Shown: positions 1-7,554, counted from the stretch's first letter. The stretch is 17,645 nt of DNA from Candidatus Gallimonas intestinigallinarum (GCA_019116405.1 DXBS01000138.1:1-17645), one strand, 5' to 3'. Program-made: numbers and translations. The notes: generated by a model from the sequence alone, not told the origin.

Positions 1-1
1 T

Positions 2-706
2 ATGAATAAATCCAACAGATCAATTCCGTGGTTTGCTATTATTCAAATTATATTGGGCGCATACTGTGTTGTCTTCATACAACAGGTACGAGCGTATATT
101 GTTGTTCTCTTTGTATGTGTTACAGTAATTATATTGCTTGCAAGCAAGACAAAATTTCAGCAAGTTATTAAACCGTTACTTATTTTAGGCATTGTGATAT
201 TTCTTTGTACAAGCAGCTTGGCCCAAGATTTTATTTACTCCTTTTCCACGGAAAGTGAATTAGGCGCTAGTACGGAGGCAAGATTATACGCATGGGAATA
301 TTTTTTTAATACTTTTTTAAAAAATCCTTTGTTTGGATTTGCTTGGCCGGGCGATGAGGCATATTTTTCTATAGCACATGGACCTTTAGGAACAGCATAT
401 TTAAGCGATATAGGTTTTTTAGGTTTACTTGCGGAACTTGGACTTTTTGCAATCCCATTTTATGTTGTCCCTCTTATCAGAATGGTGTATATTCTTCATA
501 AAATTGGTTGGAAACGAGCGGCTCGAGAAAATATGTTTTTAGTTGTGCTACTTGTTTATTTGATTGGTACGTCAATTACATTGCTTATTACCGATAGTGG
601 ACGAAGTATCGCATTTCCTTTTGTGATAGCACTGTATGAGTACTATTATAAGCAGTATAAGAAGGCACAGTGTAGTAAGCAATTAATGCATGGGGTCAAA
701 CAATGA
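2..706 (+). CDS. Wzy-like O-antigen/capsule polymerase or ligase, C-terminal part (partial at window edge)
   Basis: The visible 234 residues form a polytopic membrane protein: hydrophobic segments near residues 10-50 and 57-75, a longer outside loop, then segments near 130-160 and 178-215. The loop carries a pattern typical of Wzy/O-antigen ligase proteins: RLYAWEYFFNTFLKNPLFG followed by a glycine- and leucine-rich helix (SDIGFLGLLAELGLF). Such enzymes join lipid-linked polysaccharide repeat units outside the cytoplasmic membrane. Full proteins usually have about 400 residues or more, so the ATG at base 2 may be internal and the N-terminal half lies left of the window; this cannot be decided here. 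It overlaps the next gene by an ATGA junction, so the two are probably translated together. The gene is AT-rich like the following three. Family assignment is by pattern only; the precise role (polymerase or ligase) is uncertain. Confidence 0.7.
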   Translation: MNKSNRSIPWFAIIQIILGAYCVVFIQQVRAYIVVLFVCVTVIILLASKTKFQQVIKPLLILGIVIFLCTSSLAQDFIYSFSTESELGASTEARLYAWEYFFNTFLKNPLFGFAWPGDEAYFSIAHGPLGTAYLSDIGFLGLLAELGLFAIPFYVVPLIRMVYILHKIGWKRAARENMFLVVLLVYLIGTSITLLITDSGRSIAFPFVIALYEYYYKQYKKAQCSKQLMHGVKQ

Positions 707-1656
707 ATTCCATCTACAAGTTTCTTCATAAGCTTTTTAAACGAGAGAACAATTGGTATAATGAGCAATATGTTCAATTTCGCGATCAAGAGGCAAACGA
801 TTATGTCAGGAAATGCATCGCAAATGCATTAAATACTCATTCTGGGTTTATGATTTCAAAGTGGGGAACAATTGAGCTTGGAACAACTTGCTGTCTACTG
901 AGTCGTGAATTGAAAATTCCAGTCAAAGCGAAGATTCTTGGGGAAATTGGCTACGATAAGCATTCTGCGATTGATTGGTTGTGTAAAAATGCTGGTTTTT
1001 TTCCTAATGATATAAAATCAGGAAAACGATTCGCGCACATGGCATTGGATGATGCCAGTCAAATTGATATTTTGGGATCGTACATAGACAAAGAAAAGTA
1101 TATACAAGGTTATTTGAAAAACTCCGTAAAGGTAAATTTAGATGGATATTATGCTCCTTTCTTGTGGCAAAATCCATGGACCATGGAGTTGAAAGGAAGG
1201 CGAGTATTAGTAGTTCATCCTTTTGCCGATACAATAGAGCGTCAATACAAGAATAGAAGTAGACTTTTTCAAGATCAGAATGTGTTGCCCGAGTTTGAAT
1301 CATTAACTATTATCAAAGCGGTTCAAAGTATAGCCGGAAATGGAGTTGCAACAGGTTACAAAAATTGGTTTGAGGCATTGAATGCAATGAAAAGGCAAAT
1401 GGATAAAATCGATTATGACGTTGCACTTATCGGCTGCGGTGCATATGGCATGTCTTTGGCGGCACATGCAAAAAGACAAGGAAAGGTTGCTGTTCATTTG
1501 GCAGGTTGGACTCAGATGTTGTTTGGTATTTATGGGAACAGATGGCTCAATGACCAGCCACAGTATGCAAAGTATATTAACGAATATTGGGTGCGTCCTT
1601 CTTGCAGCGAAAAACCTCAGGGGGCAGAGAAAGTCGAAAATGCATGTTATTGGTGA
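703..1656 (+). CDS. Polysaccharide-cluster protein of unknown function, possibly GT-D-like glycosyltransferase
   Basis: A soluble 317-residue protein with no signal peptide or membrane helix. The start ATG overlaps the stop of the upstream polymerase gene (ATGA). An N-terminal part contains FMISKWGTIELG. A middle strand-and-loop reads RRVLVVHPFADTIERQY (about residues 166-182). A C-terminal Rossmann-like strand, DVALIGCGAYGMSLAAHAKR (about 239-258), is followed by a conserved-looking HLAGWTQMLFGIYGNRW. The last pattern, a glycine-rich turn then a predicted nucleotide-sugar-like site, resembles proteins I know from capsule clusters that are sometimes labelled GT-D fold glycosyltransferases (DUF1792-like). 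That link is inference, not a firm match. Its place between polymerase and flippase genes supports a cytoplasmic role in building the repeat unit. The next gene starts six bases after its stop. Confidence 0.6.
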   Translation: MNSIYKFLHKLFKRENNWYNEQYVQFRDQEANDYVRKCIANALNTHSGFMISKWGTIELGTTCCLLSRELKIPVKAKILGEIGYDKHSAIDWLCKNAGFFPNDIKSGKRFAHMALDDASQIDILGSYIDKEKYIQGYLKNSVKVNLDGYYAPFLWQNPWTMELKGRRVLVVHPFADTIERQYKNRSRLFQDQNVLPEFESLTIIKAVQSIAGNGVATGYKNWFEALNAMKRQMDKIDYDVALIGCGAYGMSLAAHAKRQGKVAVHLAGWTQMLFGIYGNRWLNDQPQYAKYINEYWVRPSCSEKPQGAEKVENACYW

Positions 1657-1662
1657 TAATTT

Positions 1663-3180
1663 ATGCGACGTGAAAAAAGCCTTTTAATTAACAGCACAAC
1701 TTCTTTGCTCTACCAAATAGCTGCATTGATTTGTGGATTAATTGTTCCGAGGTTAATTATATCAACATTTGGTTCGGCAATCAATGGAACGGCTTCCTCT
1801 ATTGCTCAATTTATTAGCGTTGTGACGCTGATTCAAGGAGGGGTTACTGGTGCTGCAAGAGTTGCATTTTATTCGCCGGTCAGCAATAGAGATTGGGAAC
1901 AGACGAGCGTTGTTTATAAAACCTGCAAGAGATTTTTCAGTGGTTTTGCTGGGATATTACTTCTCTATGTTACAGTTTTAGCATTTATATATCCGCTGTT
2001 TATTGAAACGCCTTTCACATATTACGATGCCATATTGTTTGTTTTTATTATTGGCATGCAATCTATATTTGAGTCACTTCTTGGGCTTGCTCCACAATTA
2101 TTGACGTTTGCAGATCAAAAAGCATTTGTCAATACCTCGGCATCAATTGTCTGTACGATACTTAATGCTGTTATTAGTGTCATTTTGATCAGGCTCGGTT
2201 GTGGGATTTTGCTTGTCAAATTAACATCAGCACTTGTTTTTGTGTTGCGGCCTGTATTTATGTCTATTTATGTGCGTCATGCTTATCCGTTAAATCGGAA
2301 AGCGCGATTTGATAAACATGTCCTTAATCAAAGTGGTGCTGCAATTACAAAGAGTTTAGCTTTTTATGTTCATAAAAGTACAGATACACTTGTCATTACA
2401 ACTTTTTTAAACGTTTCGTGGGTATCAGTGTACTCTGTACATAACTATGTTGTAAGTAGTATATCAAATTTGGTATCAGGCATTTTAGGTAATACTGAAT
2501 CGATATTCGGTCAGATGATTGCGAGAGACGAGAAGGAGGTGATAGAGAAAGAAGTTCCGGTTTATGATCTTTTGTCTAAAATATTAGCAACGATTTTTTT
2601 TACGACAACTATTATTCTAATTTCTCAATTTGTGCGGGTATATACAGTAGGTGTCACAGATATTGATTATTATCAACCGGTTTTTGCTGTATTGCTTTGC
2701 TGTGGCGAAATGGTCTATTGTATGAGTTTAACATACAATAATATGATCATGGGAGCAGGCCACATTAAACAAACCCAATGGATTTCAATTGTAGAGGCTG
2801 CTATTAATATCGTGTTATCTATAGTATTGGTGATTTTCTATGGGTTGATTGGGGTCGCGATTGGCACATTGGTAGCATTTATTTTCAACTCCGTAGCCAA
2901 CATAATATACATGCGTAAGCATATTTATAAAATGGCGTTTTGGTTTATTATAAAAAGTTATCTGGTTAATATTGTAGCAAGCGTTGCTTCAATTTTAATT
3001 TTTTGGTTTTTGGTAAATTATCAGATACAGAATTTTTTAGATTTCTTTTTATATGCGGCGATTGTTTTTGTATTTGTGATTTTAATTACATGTTTGATAA
3101 ATGCAGTATGCTTCAGAAAGTATATTAAGCCGTTGTGGTACAAACTTAGGTCTAAATTGATTAGAAAGCTTAAGAAATAA
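1663..3180 (+). CDS. Wzx-like polysaccharide flippase (MOP superfamily)
   Basis: This 505-residue protein is almost entirely hydrophobic and can be drawn with 12 to 14 membrane helices. It starts with the layout expected of oligosaccharide translocases: a short basic tail, then STTSLLYQIAALICGLIVPR and LIISTFGSAINGTASS, which resemble the first helix and loop of Wzx/MurJ-type proteins of the MOP exporter superfamily. A central stretch near residues 215-280 (KSLAFYVHKSTDTLVITTFL) matches the second repeat of that fold. The tail is very basic (KLRSKLIRKLKK), as expected for a cytoplasmic C-terminus. Known family members flip undecaprenyl-linked repeat units across the cytoplasmic membrane for a polymerase such as the one encoded just upstream. 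It is AT-rich like its neighbours. I cannot infer the sugar substrate. Confidence 0.85.
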   Translation: MRREKSLLINSTTSLLYQIAALICGLIVPRLIISTFGSAINGTASSIAQFISVVTLIQGGVTGAARVAFYSPVSNRDWEQTSVVYKTCKRFFSGFAGILLLYVTVLAFIYPLFIETPFTYYDAILFVFIIGMQSIFESLLGLAPQLLTFADQKAFVNTSASIVCTILNAVISVILIRLGCGILLVKLTSALVFVLRPVFMSIYVRHAYPLNRKARFDKHVLNQSGAAITKSLAFYVHKSTDTLVITTFLNVSWVSVYSVHNYVVSSISNLVSGILGNTESIFGQMIARDEKEVIEKEVPVYDLLSKILATIFFTTTIILISQFVRVYTVGVTDIDYYQPVFAVLLCCGEMVYCMSLTYNNMIMGAGHIKQTQWISIVEAAINIVLSIVLVIFYGLIGVAIGTLVAFIFNSVANIIYMRKHIYKMAFWFIIKSYLVNIVASVASILIFWFLVNYQIQNFLDFFLYAAIVFVFVILITCLINAVCFRKYIKPLWYKLRSKLIRKLKK

Positions 3181-3194
3181 GCAGGGGCATAAAA

Positions 3195-4292
3195 ATGAAT
3201 TTAGAAAATACACATGAGAAAGAATCTTCCATGATGGCAGATAAAAGGTTTTCAATATGCTAATAGGGGGGTGGAATTGCGTGTATTTTGATTGTTTTTA
3301 TTCATGCACCATTTCCAGAATTTTTTGGAGACTATATTATAAAACCAATTGCTAGATTCGCAGTGCCCTTCTTTTTTATGGTTTCCGGATACTTTTTGTA
3401 TCATAGTAATTATACTGTCGTATCAAAAAATATGCCCAAAAAAATTAAACGGATATTATTATTTGCGATATTAAGTTTTGTTATTTATTTTATTTGGGCA
3501 TTTATTCTGAATGTCATAGTTTGGGGAACACCTATAACTGAGTTTATTGCAGTCAATTTTTCACTTAGAAAGGTTGTATTTTTTCTATGTTTTAATCTTT
3601 GCGATATTAGTGGGCTTGGTGGGATGGCATGGTATTTATGGGCAACAGTATATGGTTATATCGCAATATGGATAATAAATAGGTTCCATTTGTATAAAAT
3701 AGCTTATATTTTTGTGTCGATATTAGTTTTCCTCGGGATAACAATCAGTGTAAGCTCGGAATATATTTTTCCAATCGGTCCTATTGGGTATAGCCATTGT
3801 TTTGTGCGTAATTGGTTATTTGTTGGATTGCCATTCATGTTGATTGGTCATTTCCTTGCAAAAAATAAGCAAAAGTTGTTAAAATATCGTGGTATTTATA
3901 GTCTATTAGTTGCTATTTTGGGGACGGTGTTGGCTTGTGTTGAGCATTATCTGTATGCAACATATTTGCGCTTAGAGTTTGATTTATACTATTTTACGGT
4001 CATTGCTGCGGTTGCTGTTCTGATTTATGCAATTAACAATAGTACCAATGCCATATGGAAGCCAATGGCTTATATTGGGAAGAATTTATCTTTATATATT
4101 TATTTATTTCATTCTTTAATCCACGGTATTTTGGAATATCTATTCTTTCCAAATTTGATGAAACCTTTTTGCGAGTAAGAGATATATAGTTGGATTCTTC
4201 CAATTATTGTATTAATGGTTACTTTATTGGTGTCGTGGGGATTATACACAATTCAGAGGTATGCAAAAAAAAGTGTATTAAAATATTATTAA
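3195..4292 (+). pseudogene. Membrane acyltransferase (acyltransferase 3 / OafA-like), disrupted by frameshift and stop lesions
   Basis: A start ATG at 3195 follows an AGGGG site (3183-3187) and encodes MNLENTHEKESSMMADKRF, then reaches TAA and TAG at 3261-3266. Past these stops the same frame continues as GIACILIVFIHAPFP, with the IHAP histidine and RFAVPFFFMVSGYF motif of acyltransferase 3 proteins, and eight or more membrane helices. A further in-frame TAA at 4176-4178 interrupts the end; beyond it the frame stays open to 4292 and encodes one more helix (WILPIIVLMVTLLVSWGLY) and a basic tail. The longest intact piece is 3288-4178 (296 codons from a TTG). The family O-acylates cell-surface polysaccharides, which fits the neighbouring polymerase and flippase. 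It is either a decayed gene or a stretch with assembly errors; as given, no complete enzyme can be made by ordinary translation. Confidence 0.8.
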
Positions 4293-4301
4293 AAATAATG
4301 T

Positions 4302-4844
4302 ATGAATCTGTATAAAGATGGTAAATTATTAATCACAATCCTTCTCTCTACCATTCCCATGCTTGCGGTGATGGTGACGATCTTCGTGTTGTCGCATCAG
4401 CCGGGGACGGAGTCCGCGGGGACGAGCGGTGGCGTGGGGGAGTGGATCGTGGGCATTCTCAATATCGAAGTGCCGCCGGGGATGTCGGCGTCCGATGTGC
4501 CCATCATGTTTGGGCTGAATGTCCGAAAATTGGCGCACGTCTTCTTGTATTTATTGCTTGGCGGGACGAGTTTTCTGTTCATGGCGATGCTGCCGATCAG
4601 AACGTCCGCCTTTGTAAAACCCGCGATCTGTGCGGGCGGTGCGGTGGCGATCTCCTTTGTCTATGCCTGTCTGGACGAATTTCATCAGTCCTTTATTGCG
4701 GGTCGTGACGGAAAATTTGCAGACGTCGGCGTGGACGCAATCGGCTTTTTAACAATTGCCCTGCTCATCCTGGTGATCTGGTATCTCGTTTTGTTGGTGC
4801 AGGAAAAGCGCCGGACGCAGCATAAATACACGACGCAAGAATAA
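4302..4844 (+). CDS. VanZ family membrane protein
   Basis: The 180-residue protein has the VanZ signature: an N-terminal helix ending in IFVLSHQPGTES, then RKLAHVFLYLLLGG (about residues 75-88), and DEFHQSFIAGRDGKFADV (125-142) followed by a final helix. Four membrane segments are visible. VanZ proteins are small integral membrane proteins; the founder gives low-level teicoplanin resistance, but the housekeeping relatives have no settled biochemical role. No clear Shine-Dalgarno site precedes the ATG. The first dozen codons are AT-rich (AAA, TTA, TTA), while from about base 4335 the codons switch to the GC-rich usage of the rest of the window, so the gene's 5' end lies on the border of the polysaccharide cassette. 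A hairpin terminator follows directly. Confidence 0.9.
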   Translation: MNLYKDGKLLITILLSTIPMLAVMVTIFVLSHQPGTESAGTSGGVGEWIVGILNIEVPPGMSASDVPIMFGLNVRKLAHVFLYLLLGGTSFLFMAMLPIRTSAFVKPAICAGGAVAISFVYACLDEFHQSFIAGRDGKFADVGVDAIGFLTIALLILVIWYLVLLVQEKRRTQHKYTTQE

Positions 4845-4850
4845 CGTTGA

Positions 4851-4876
4851 GGGCGCAGAGTGATCTGCGCCCTTGT
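4851..4876 (+). terminator. Probable intrinsic terminator after the vanZ-family gene
   Basis: A perfect 9-bp stem (GGGCGCAGA with TCTGCGCCC, 4851-4859 and 4864-4872) closes a GTGA loop, six bases after the vanZ stop codon. The T-tract is weak (TTGTACGATTTC), so termination may be inefficient. Confidence 0.65.
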
Positions 4877-4914
4877 ACGATTTCAAGTTGTGGTACTATT
4901 TTCCAAGGCGGATC

Positions 4915-4943
4915 TTGACAGACGGCGCAAATTTTTGTATAAT
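4915..4943 (+). promoter_or_regulatory. Sigma-A-type promoter of the LOG-family gene
   Basis: Consensus -35 TTGACA (4915-4920) and consensus -10 TATAAT (4938-4943) are separated by 17 bases. Transcription would start near 4950, leaving a leader of about 40 bases before the gene. It lies just after the terminator of the preceding gene, so the LOG-family gene begins a new unit. Confidence 0.9.
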
Positions 4944-4993
4944 ACTTATAAACTTTTTGCGAATTCGGCATATTGAAAAGAGGGGTAAATGCG

Positions 4994-5581
4994 TTGAAAA
5001 TTTGTATCTTTGGGGCGGCAAGTGCCGCAATCGAGCATAGCTATGTGGAAGCAGTAGAGGCGCTTGCCGAGGAGATGGCAAAGCGCGGGCATTCTCTCGT
5101 GTTCGGCGCGGGAGGGTCGGGCCTGATGGGTGCGGCGGCGCGCGGGACAAAGCGCGGCGGCGGCTATATCCGCGGCGTGATCCCCGCCTTTTTCCGTGAG
5201 GAGAAATTGGAGTCGATCTATGAGCAATGTGATACGCTGACTTATACGCAGACGATGGCGGAGCGCAAGACGACGATGGAGGACGATGCGGACGCGTTCA
5301 TCATCGTGCCGGGCGGGATCGGGACGATGGAGGAGTTCTTTGAAGTCCTCACGTTAAAACAGCTCGGCCGTCACCACAAAGCAATCGCGATCTATGATTT
5401 GGACGGTTATTACGATACGCTCGAGCGCTTCATGCGGGAAATGTCGGAGAAAAAATTCATGGCGGCAGCCTGCCATGAAATGTATGCGATCTTTACCGAC
5501 CCGCAGGAGCTGCTTGCATATGTGGAGGACTACACGCCCGACCATATGTCCGCGCGTTCCTTAAAGTACACCGATCGCTGA
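4994..5581 (+). CDS. LOG family protein (putative nucleoside 5'-monophosphate phosphoribohydrolase, TIGR00730 type)
   Basis: The start is taken as TTG at 4994 because AGAGGGG (4979-4985) sits 8 bases ahead and the protein then begins MKICIFGAAS, a normal Rossmann start; a TTG at 4973 in the same frame has no such site. The 195-residue product has the family's defining loop PGGIGTMEE (106-114), the preceding MAERKTTM helix with its conserved arginine, and an N-terminal VFGAGGSGLMGAAA phosphate-binding turn. Characterised members cleave the N-glycosidic bond of nucleoside monophosphates, including cytokinin ribotides in plants; the bacterial substrate is usually unknown. It was often mislabelled lysine decarboxylase because of the PGGxGTxxE motif. 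It is driven by the strong promoter at 4915-4943. A small ORF follows after 49 bases. Confidence 0.9.
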   Translation: MKICIFGAASAAIEHSYVEAVEALAEEMAKRGHSLVFGAGGSGLMGAAARGTKRGGGYIRGVIPAFFREEKLESIYEQCDTLTYTQTMAERKTTMEDDADAFIIVPGGIGTMEEFFEVLTLKQLGRHHKAIAIYDLDGYYDTLERFMREMSEKKFMAAACHEMYAIFTDPQELLAYVEDYTPDHMSARSLKYTDR

Positions 5582-5630
5582 GTACGTCGGCGCAATCGTG
5601 CAGAGTCGTTCGGGAAGCGGGGAAAGCGGG

Positions 5631-5762
5631 ATGTCAAAATTGTTTCAGAAGTTCGGGAAAAAGGCAACACAGGAAACGACTGTCGCAAACAATATCGATT
5701 ACGAGCAGCTGATCGTGGACGACGAGACGGGCGAAGTCGAAACGGTGGAGCAGTGCTGGTAA
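5631..5762 (+). CDS. Small hypothetical protein, 43 residues
   Basis: The ATG at 5631 follows a purine-rich GGGGAAAGCGGG stretch that can serve as a ribosome site. The product is MSKLFQKFGKKATQETTVAN (residues 1-20), then an acidic segment with DYEQLIVDDETGEVETVEQC and a terminal tryptophan before TAA. A basic amphipathic start and an acidic second half are visible, with no membrane helix. The same-strand genes on both sides and only seven bases to the next ATG suggest it is expressed with them. I recognise no family. It could be a chance ORF, but its composition looks like protein, and it fills the otherwise empty gap between the LOG gene and the membrane protein. Confidence 0.55.
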   Translation: MSKLFQKFGKKATQETTVANNIDYEQLIVDDETGEVETVEQCW

Positions 5763-5769
5763 ACGGCGC

Positions 5770-6261
5770 ATGACAGTCATGAAATTGAAGAAAAAATCAA
5801 GATACATCATTTTTCCGCATCTGTCGGCAAGCCTTTTGTTGCATTTCGGCATCCTCGTTGCGATGATCCTGGTATATATCTTTTTGGGCATGGACAATGG
5901 GGAGGTCGGGAATATGATTCTGACCATTGTTGCGATCGTGTTGCCTGTCTTGTTTGTCATCCTGTTTCTGACGTTGAATGTGTTTTATTGGAATGCGATG
6001 ATTGTCATCGATCCCGAAAAAATGACGCAACGCAGGGGGCTGCATAAAAGAAGCATCTTTTGGAATGAGATCACCGACGTTACCTGCACAAAGGGAATGA
6101 ATACATACAGTGCGTCTGCTACGTTAAGCTTTGCGCCCAAGGTAGCGTTCCTGACAAATTCGGACAGCATTTCGATTGTGATGGAAATGAGGTTTTACAA
6201 TGTACTGCAGTCGGTCTGCCCCAGGGAAGAGCTGCTGAGCAAGATTCAGAAAGCCGCTTGA
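5770..6261 (+). CDS. YcxB-like membrane protein with C-terminal PH-like domain (putative)
   Basis: The 163-residue product starts with a basic tail, followed by two membrane helices at about residues 20-43 and 50-72. After these comes a soluble domain of about 90 residues with beta-rich character: MIVIDPEKMTQRRGLHKRS, then FWNEITDVTCTKG, and a C-terminal helix ending REELLSKIQKAA. This two-helix plus 'WNEITDV' strand layout is the one I associate with YcxB-like (bacterial PH-like) proteins, whose function is unknown. A second ATG at 5779 (MKLKKKS) is an equally good start, as neither has a clear ribosome site. The gene follows the 43-residue ORF by seven bases and ends ahead of the large hairpin at 6326-6365. 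Confidence 0.6.
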   Translation: MTVMKLKKKSRYIIFPHLSASLLLHFGILVAMILVYIFLGMDNGEVGNMILTIVAIVLPVLFVILFLTLNVFYWNAMIVIDPEKMTQRRGLHKRSIFWNEITDVTCTKGMNTYSASATLSFAPKVAFLTNSDSISIVMEMRFYNVLQSVCPREELLSKIQKAA

Positions 6262-6325
6262 TTGGCGCAGACAAAACAAAAATCTGGTCACAAATTCCAT
6301 ATACGGTTGTATTTTTTGACCATAC

Positions 6326-6365
6326 GAGCGCGGCGGCGCGTCCATTCGGACGCGCCGCCGCGCTC
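6326..6365. terminator. Perfect 18-bp hairpin between convergent genes, probable bidirectional terminator
   Basis: Arms at 6326-6343 and 6348-6365 are exact reverse complements around an ATTC loop and are almost pure G+C. It lies between the + strand YcxB-like gene and the - strand DUF4363 gene, so it can stop both. There is no clean T-tract directly after either arm, though TTTTTT lies at 6312-6317. The stretch 6262-6398 otherwise holds no gene. Confidence 0.6.
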
Positions 6366-6398
6366 TTCGAATATGCCGCAAGCAGCCTTTTTGCGTTG

Positions 6399-6776
6399 TC
6401 AGAAGATATTGGAAGGCGTCGTGCGGTATGCCTGCGGGAAGGTCGCGGCTAAGTTCAATAAGGTCTCCAGTTTTGCAAGCGCAAGGGAGCGCTCCCCCTC
6501 GCCGATGAGCCGCACCGCCTCGGAGAGGTGCAGATCGACGCGCGCCACGTCGTTGTGGGGAAGAAAGACTTGCAGCTGTTCCTTGCGTGCCTCCCACGCG
6601 TTGCGCACGGCGCGCGCGTCCTCGACGTTCGCCTCGTCCGCCTCCACTTTCTCATAGAGCGTGGTCAGCTCCTCGTGAAAGTGCACAAAGTTGGTCTGCA
6701 CAAAGAAGTGCTCAAAGATGACGGCGCCCGCGAGCAGAGCGAGCACGCTGAAGATGGCAGTCAATGATTTCAGCAT
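6399..6776 (-). CDS. DUF4363 family protein
   Basis: The 125-residue product has an N-terminal membrane anchor (residues 4-24) and a helical soluble region rich in E, A, K and R: YEKVEADEANVEDARAVRNA, then HLSEAVRLIGEGERSLALAK. This single-helix, coiled-helix layout, directly downstream of a DUF421 gene, is the classical setting of DUF4363 in clostridia. The function is unknown; the helical domain probably faces outside. The start codon lies 16 bases after the DUF421 stop with no strong ribosome site, which suggests coupled translation. The gene ends about 34 bases before the 6326-6365 hairpin, its likely terminator. Confidence 0.75.
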   Translation of the reverse strand: MLKSLTAIFSVLALLAGAVIFEHFFVQTNFVHFHEELTTLYEKVEADEANVEDARAVRNAWEARKEQLQVFLPHNDVARVDLHLSEAVRLIGEGERSLALAKLETLLNLAATFPQAYRTTPSNIF

Positions 6777-6792
6777 AGGTATGTACCGCCGC

Positions 6793-7500
6793 TCACCAGG
6801 TCTTGCCGTCCGGGTAGCTGACGCGGAAGGTGCGGAATTTTTCTCCCTTGACTTGCAGATACATTTTTCCCTCGCCGTCGGCGGTGAGGACGAGCACGTC
6901 TTTCTCGCGTTTTACGCCGCGTTCGCGCAAAATATCGACGAAAAACTGCTTTTCAAGCCCCGTGATCGCAATGTTCTTGCCGTTGAATTTCCCGTTGTCG
7001 ATGATGACGAGGGGAAGAGACGTCTGCATCTGTTCATAGCCCTCCTTGGGCAGGGCGGAGAAGGTTCCGTTGGATTCGTACAGGGCGTAGTCGATGCAGT
7101 CCAGCGAGAAATACCCCGCCGCCCGCAGCGATTCGATGAGGTCGGAGACGTCCATATTGTTGCGCTTTAACTGATAGTCGTCGATGCCGTTTTTATTGAC
7201 GACGACGCTGGGCTTGCCGCTTAAAAGGCTCTTGAGCGGTTTTACTTTGAGGTCGAGCAGGGTAACGAGCTCGTGCAGTACAAAGATCGCGAGCACGGAG
7301 ACGACGCCGTACAAAAGGGGAATGGAGGTGTCCGCCATGGGAATGCAGGCAAGTTCTGCAATCAGCAGGGTGATGACCAGCTCAAAGGGCTGCATTTCGC
7401 CGATCTGGCGCTTTCCCATCAGCCGCATGACGATGAGCAGCACCGAAAAGATGATGGCGGTGCGGATGATGACGAGGACCATAAAAAAAGTATGCGGCAT
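6793..7500 (-). CDS. DUF421 family (YetF-like) membrane protein
   Basis: The chosen start (ATG with complement at 7498-7500) gives 235 residues; another in-frame ATG at 7482 (MVLVIIRTAII) also fits the family, and neither has a clear ribosome site. Three membrane helices lie in the first 80 residues around the highly typical RLMGKRQIGEMQPFELVITL and ELACIPMADTSIPLLYG. The cytoplasmic domain follows with GKPSVVVNKNGI, then NNMDVSDLIESLRAAGYFSL and YALYESNGTFSALPK. These are the standard DUF421 (YetF/YrbG) motifs. B. subtilis relatives are linked to spore or membrane physiology, but the biochemical role is unknown. It pairs with the DUF4363 gene downstream. Its upstream region overlaps the divergent folT promoter, so the two transcripts start back to back. 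Confidence 0.88.
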   Translation of the reverse strand: MPHTFFMVLVIIRTAIIFSVLLIVMRLMGKRQIGEMQPFELVITLLIAELACIPMADTSIPLLYGVVSVLAIFVLHELVTLLDLKVKPLKSLLSGKPSVVVNKNGIDDYQLKRNNMDVSDLIESLRAAGYFSLDCIDYALYESNGTFSALPKEGYEQMQTSLPLVIIDNGKFNGKNIAITGLEKQFFVDILRERGVKREKDVLVLTADGEGKMYLQVKGEKFRTFRVSYPDGKTW

Positions 7501-7524
7501 TTGCAAAAAGGTATGTCGATTTTG

Positions 7525-7552
7525 TTGCCTTTTTCGGTGAATGGTGTATAAT
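7525..7552 (+). promoter_or_regulatory. Promoter of the folT riboswitch transcript
   Basis: A consensus TATAAT (7547-7552) is preceded at 16 bases by TTGCCT (7525-7530), a fair -35 box. Transcription would begin near 7558, at or a few bases inside the left arm of the riboswitch's outermost stem. Confidence 0.75.
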
Positions 7553-7554
7553 AG

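Noticed and set aside
4973..4993. TTG at 4973 as start of the LOG-family gene
   Set aside because: It has no ribosome site, and the AGAGGGG site falls inside it; the TTG at 4994 is at the right distance and gives a normal N-terminus.
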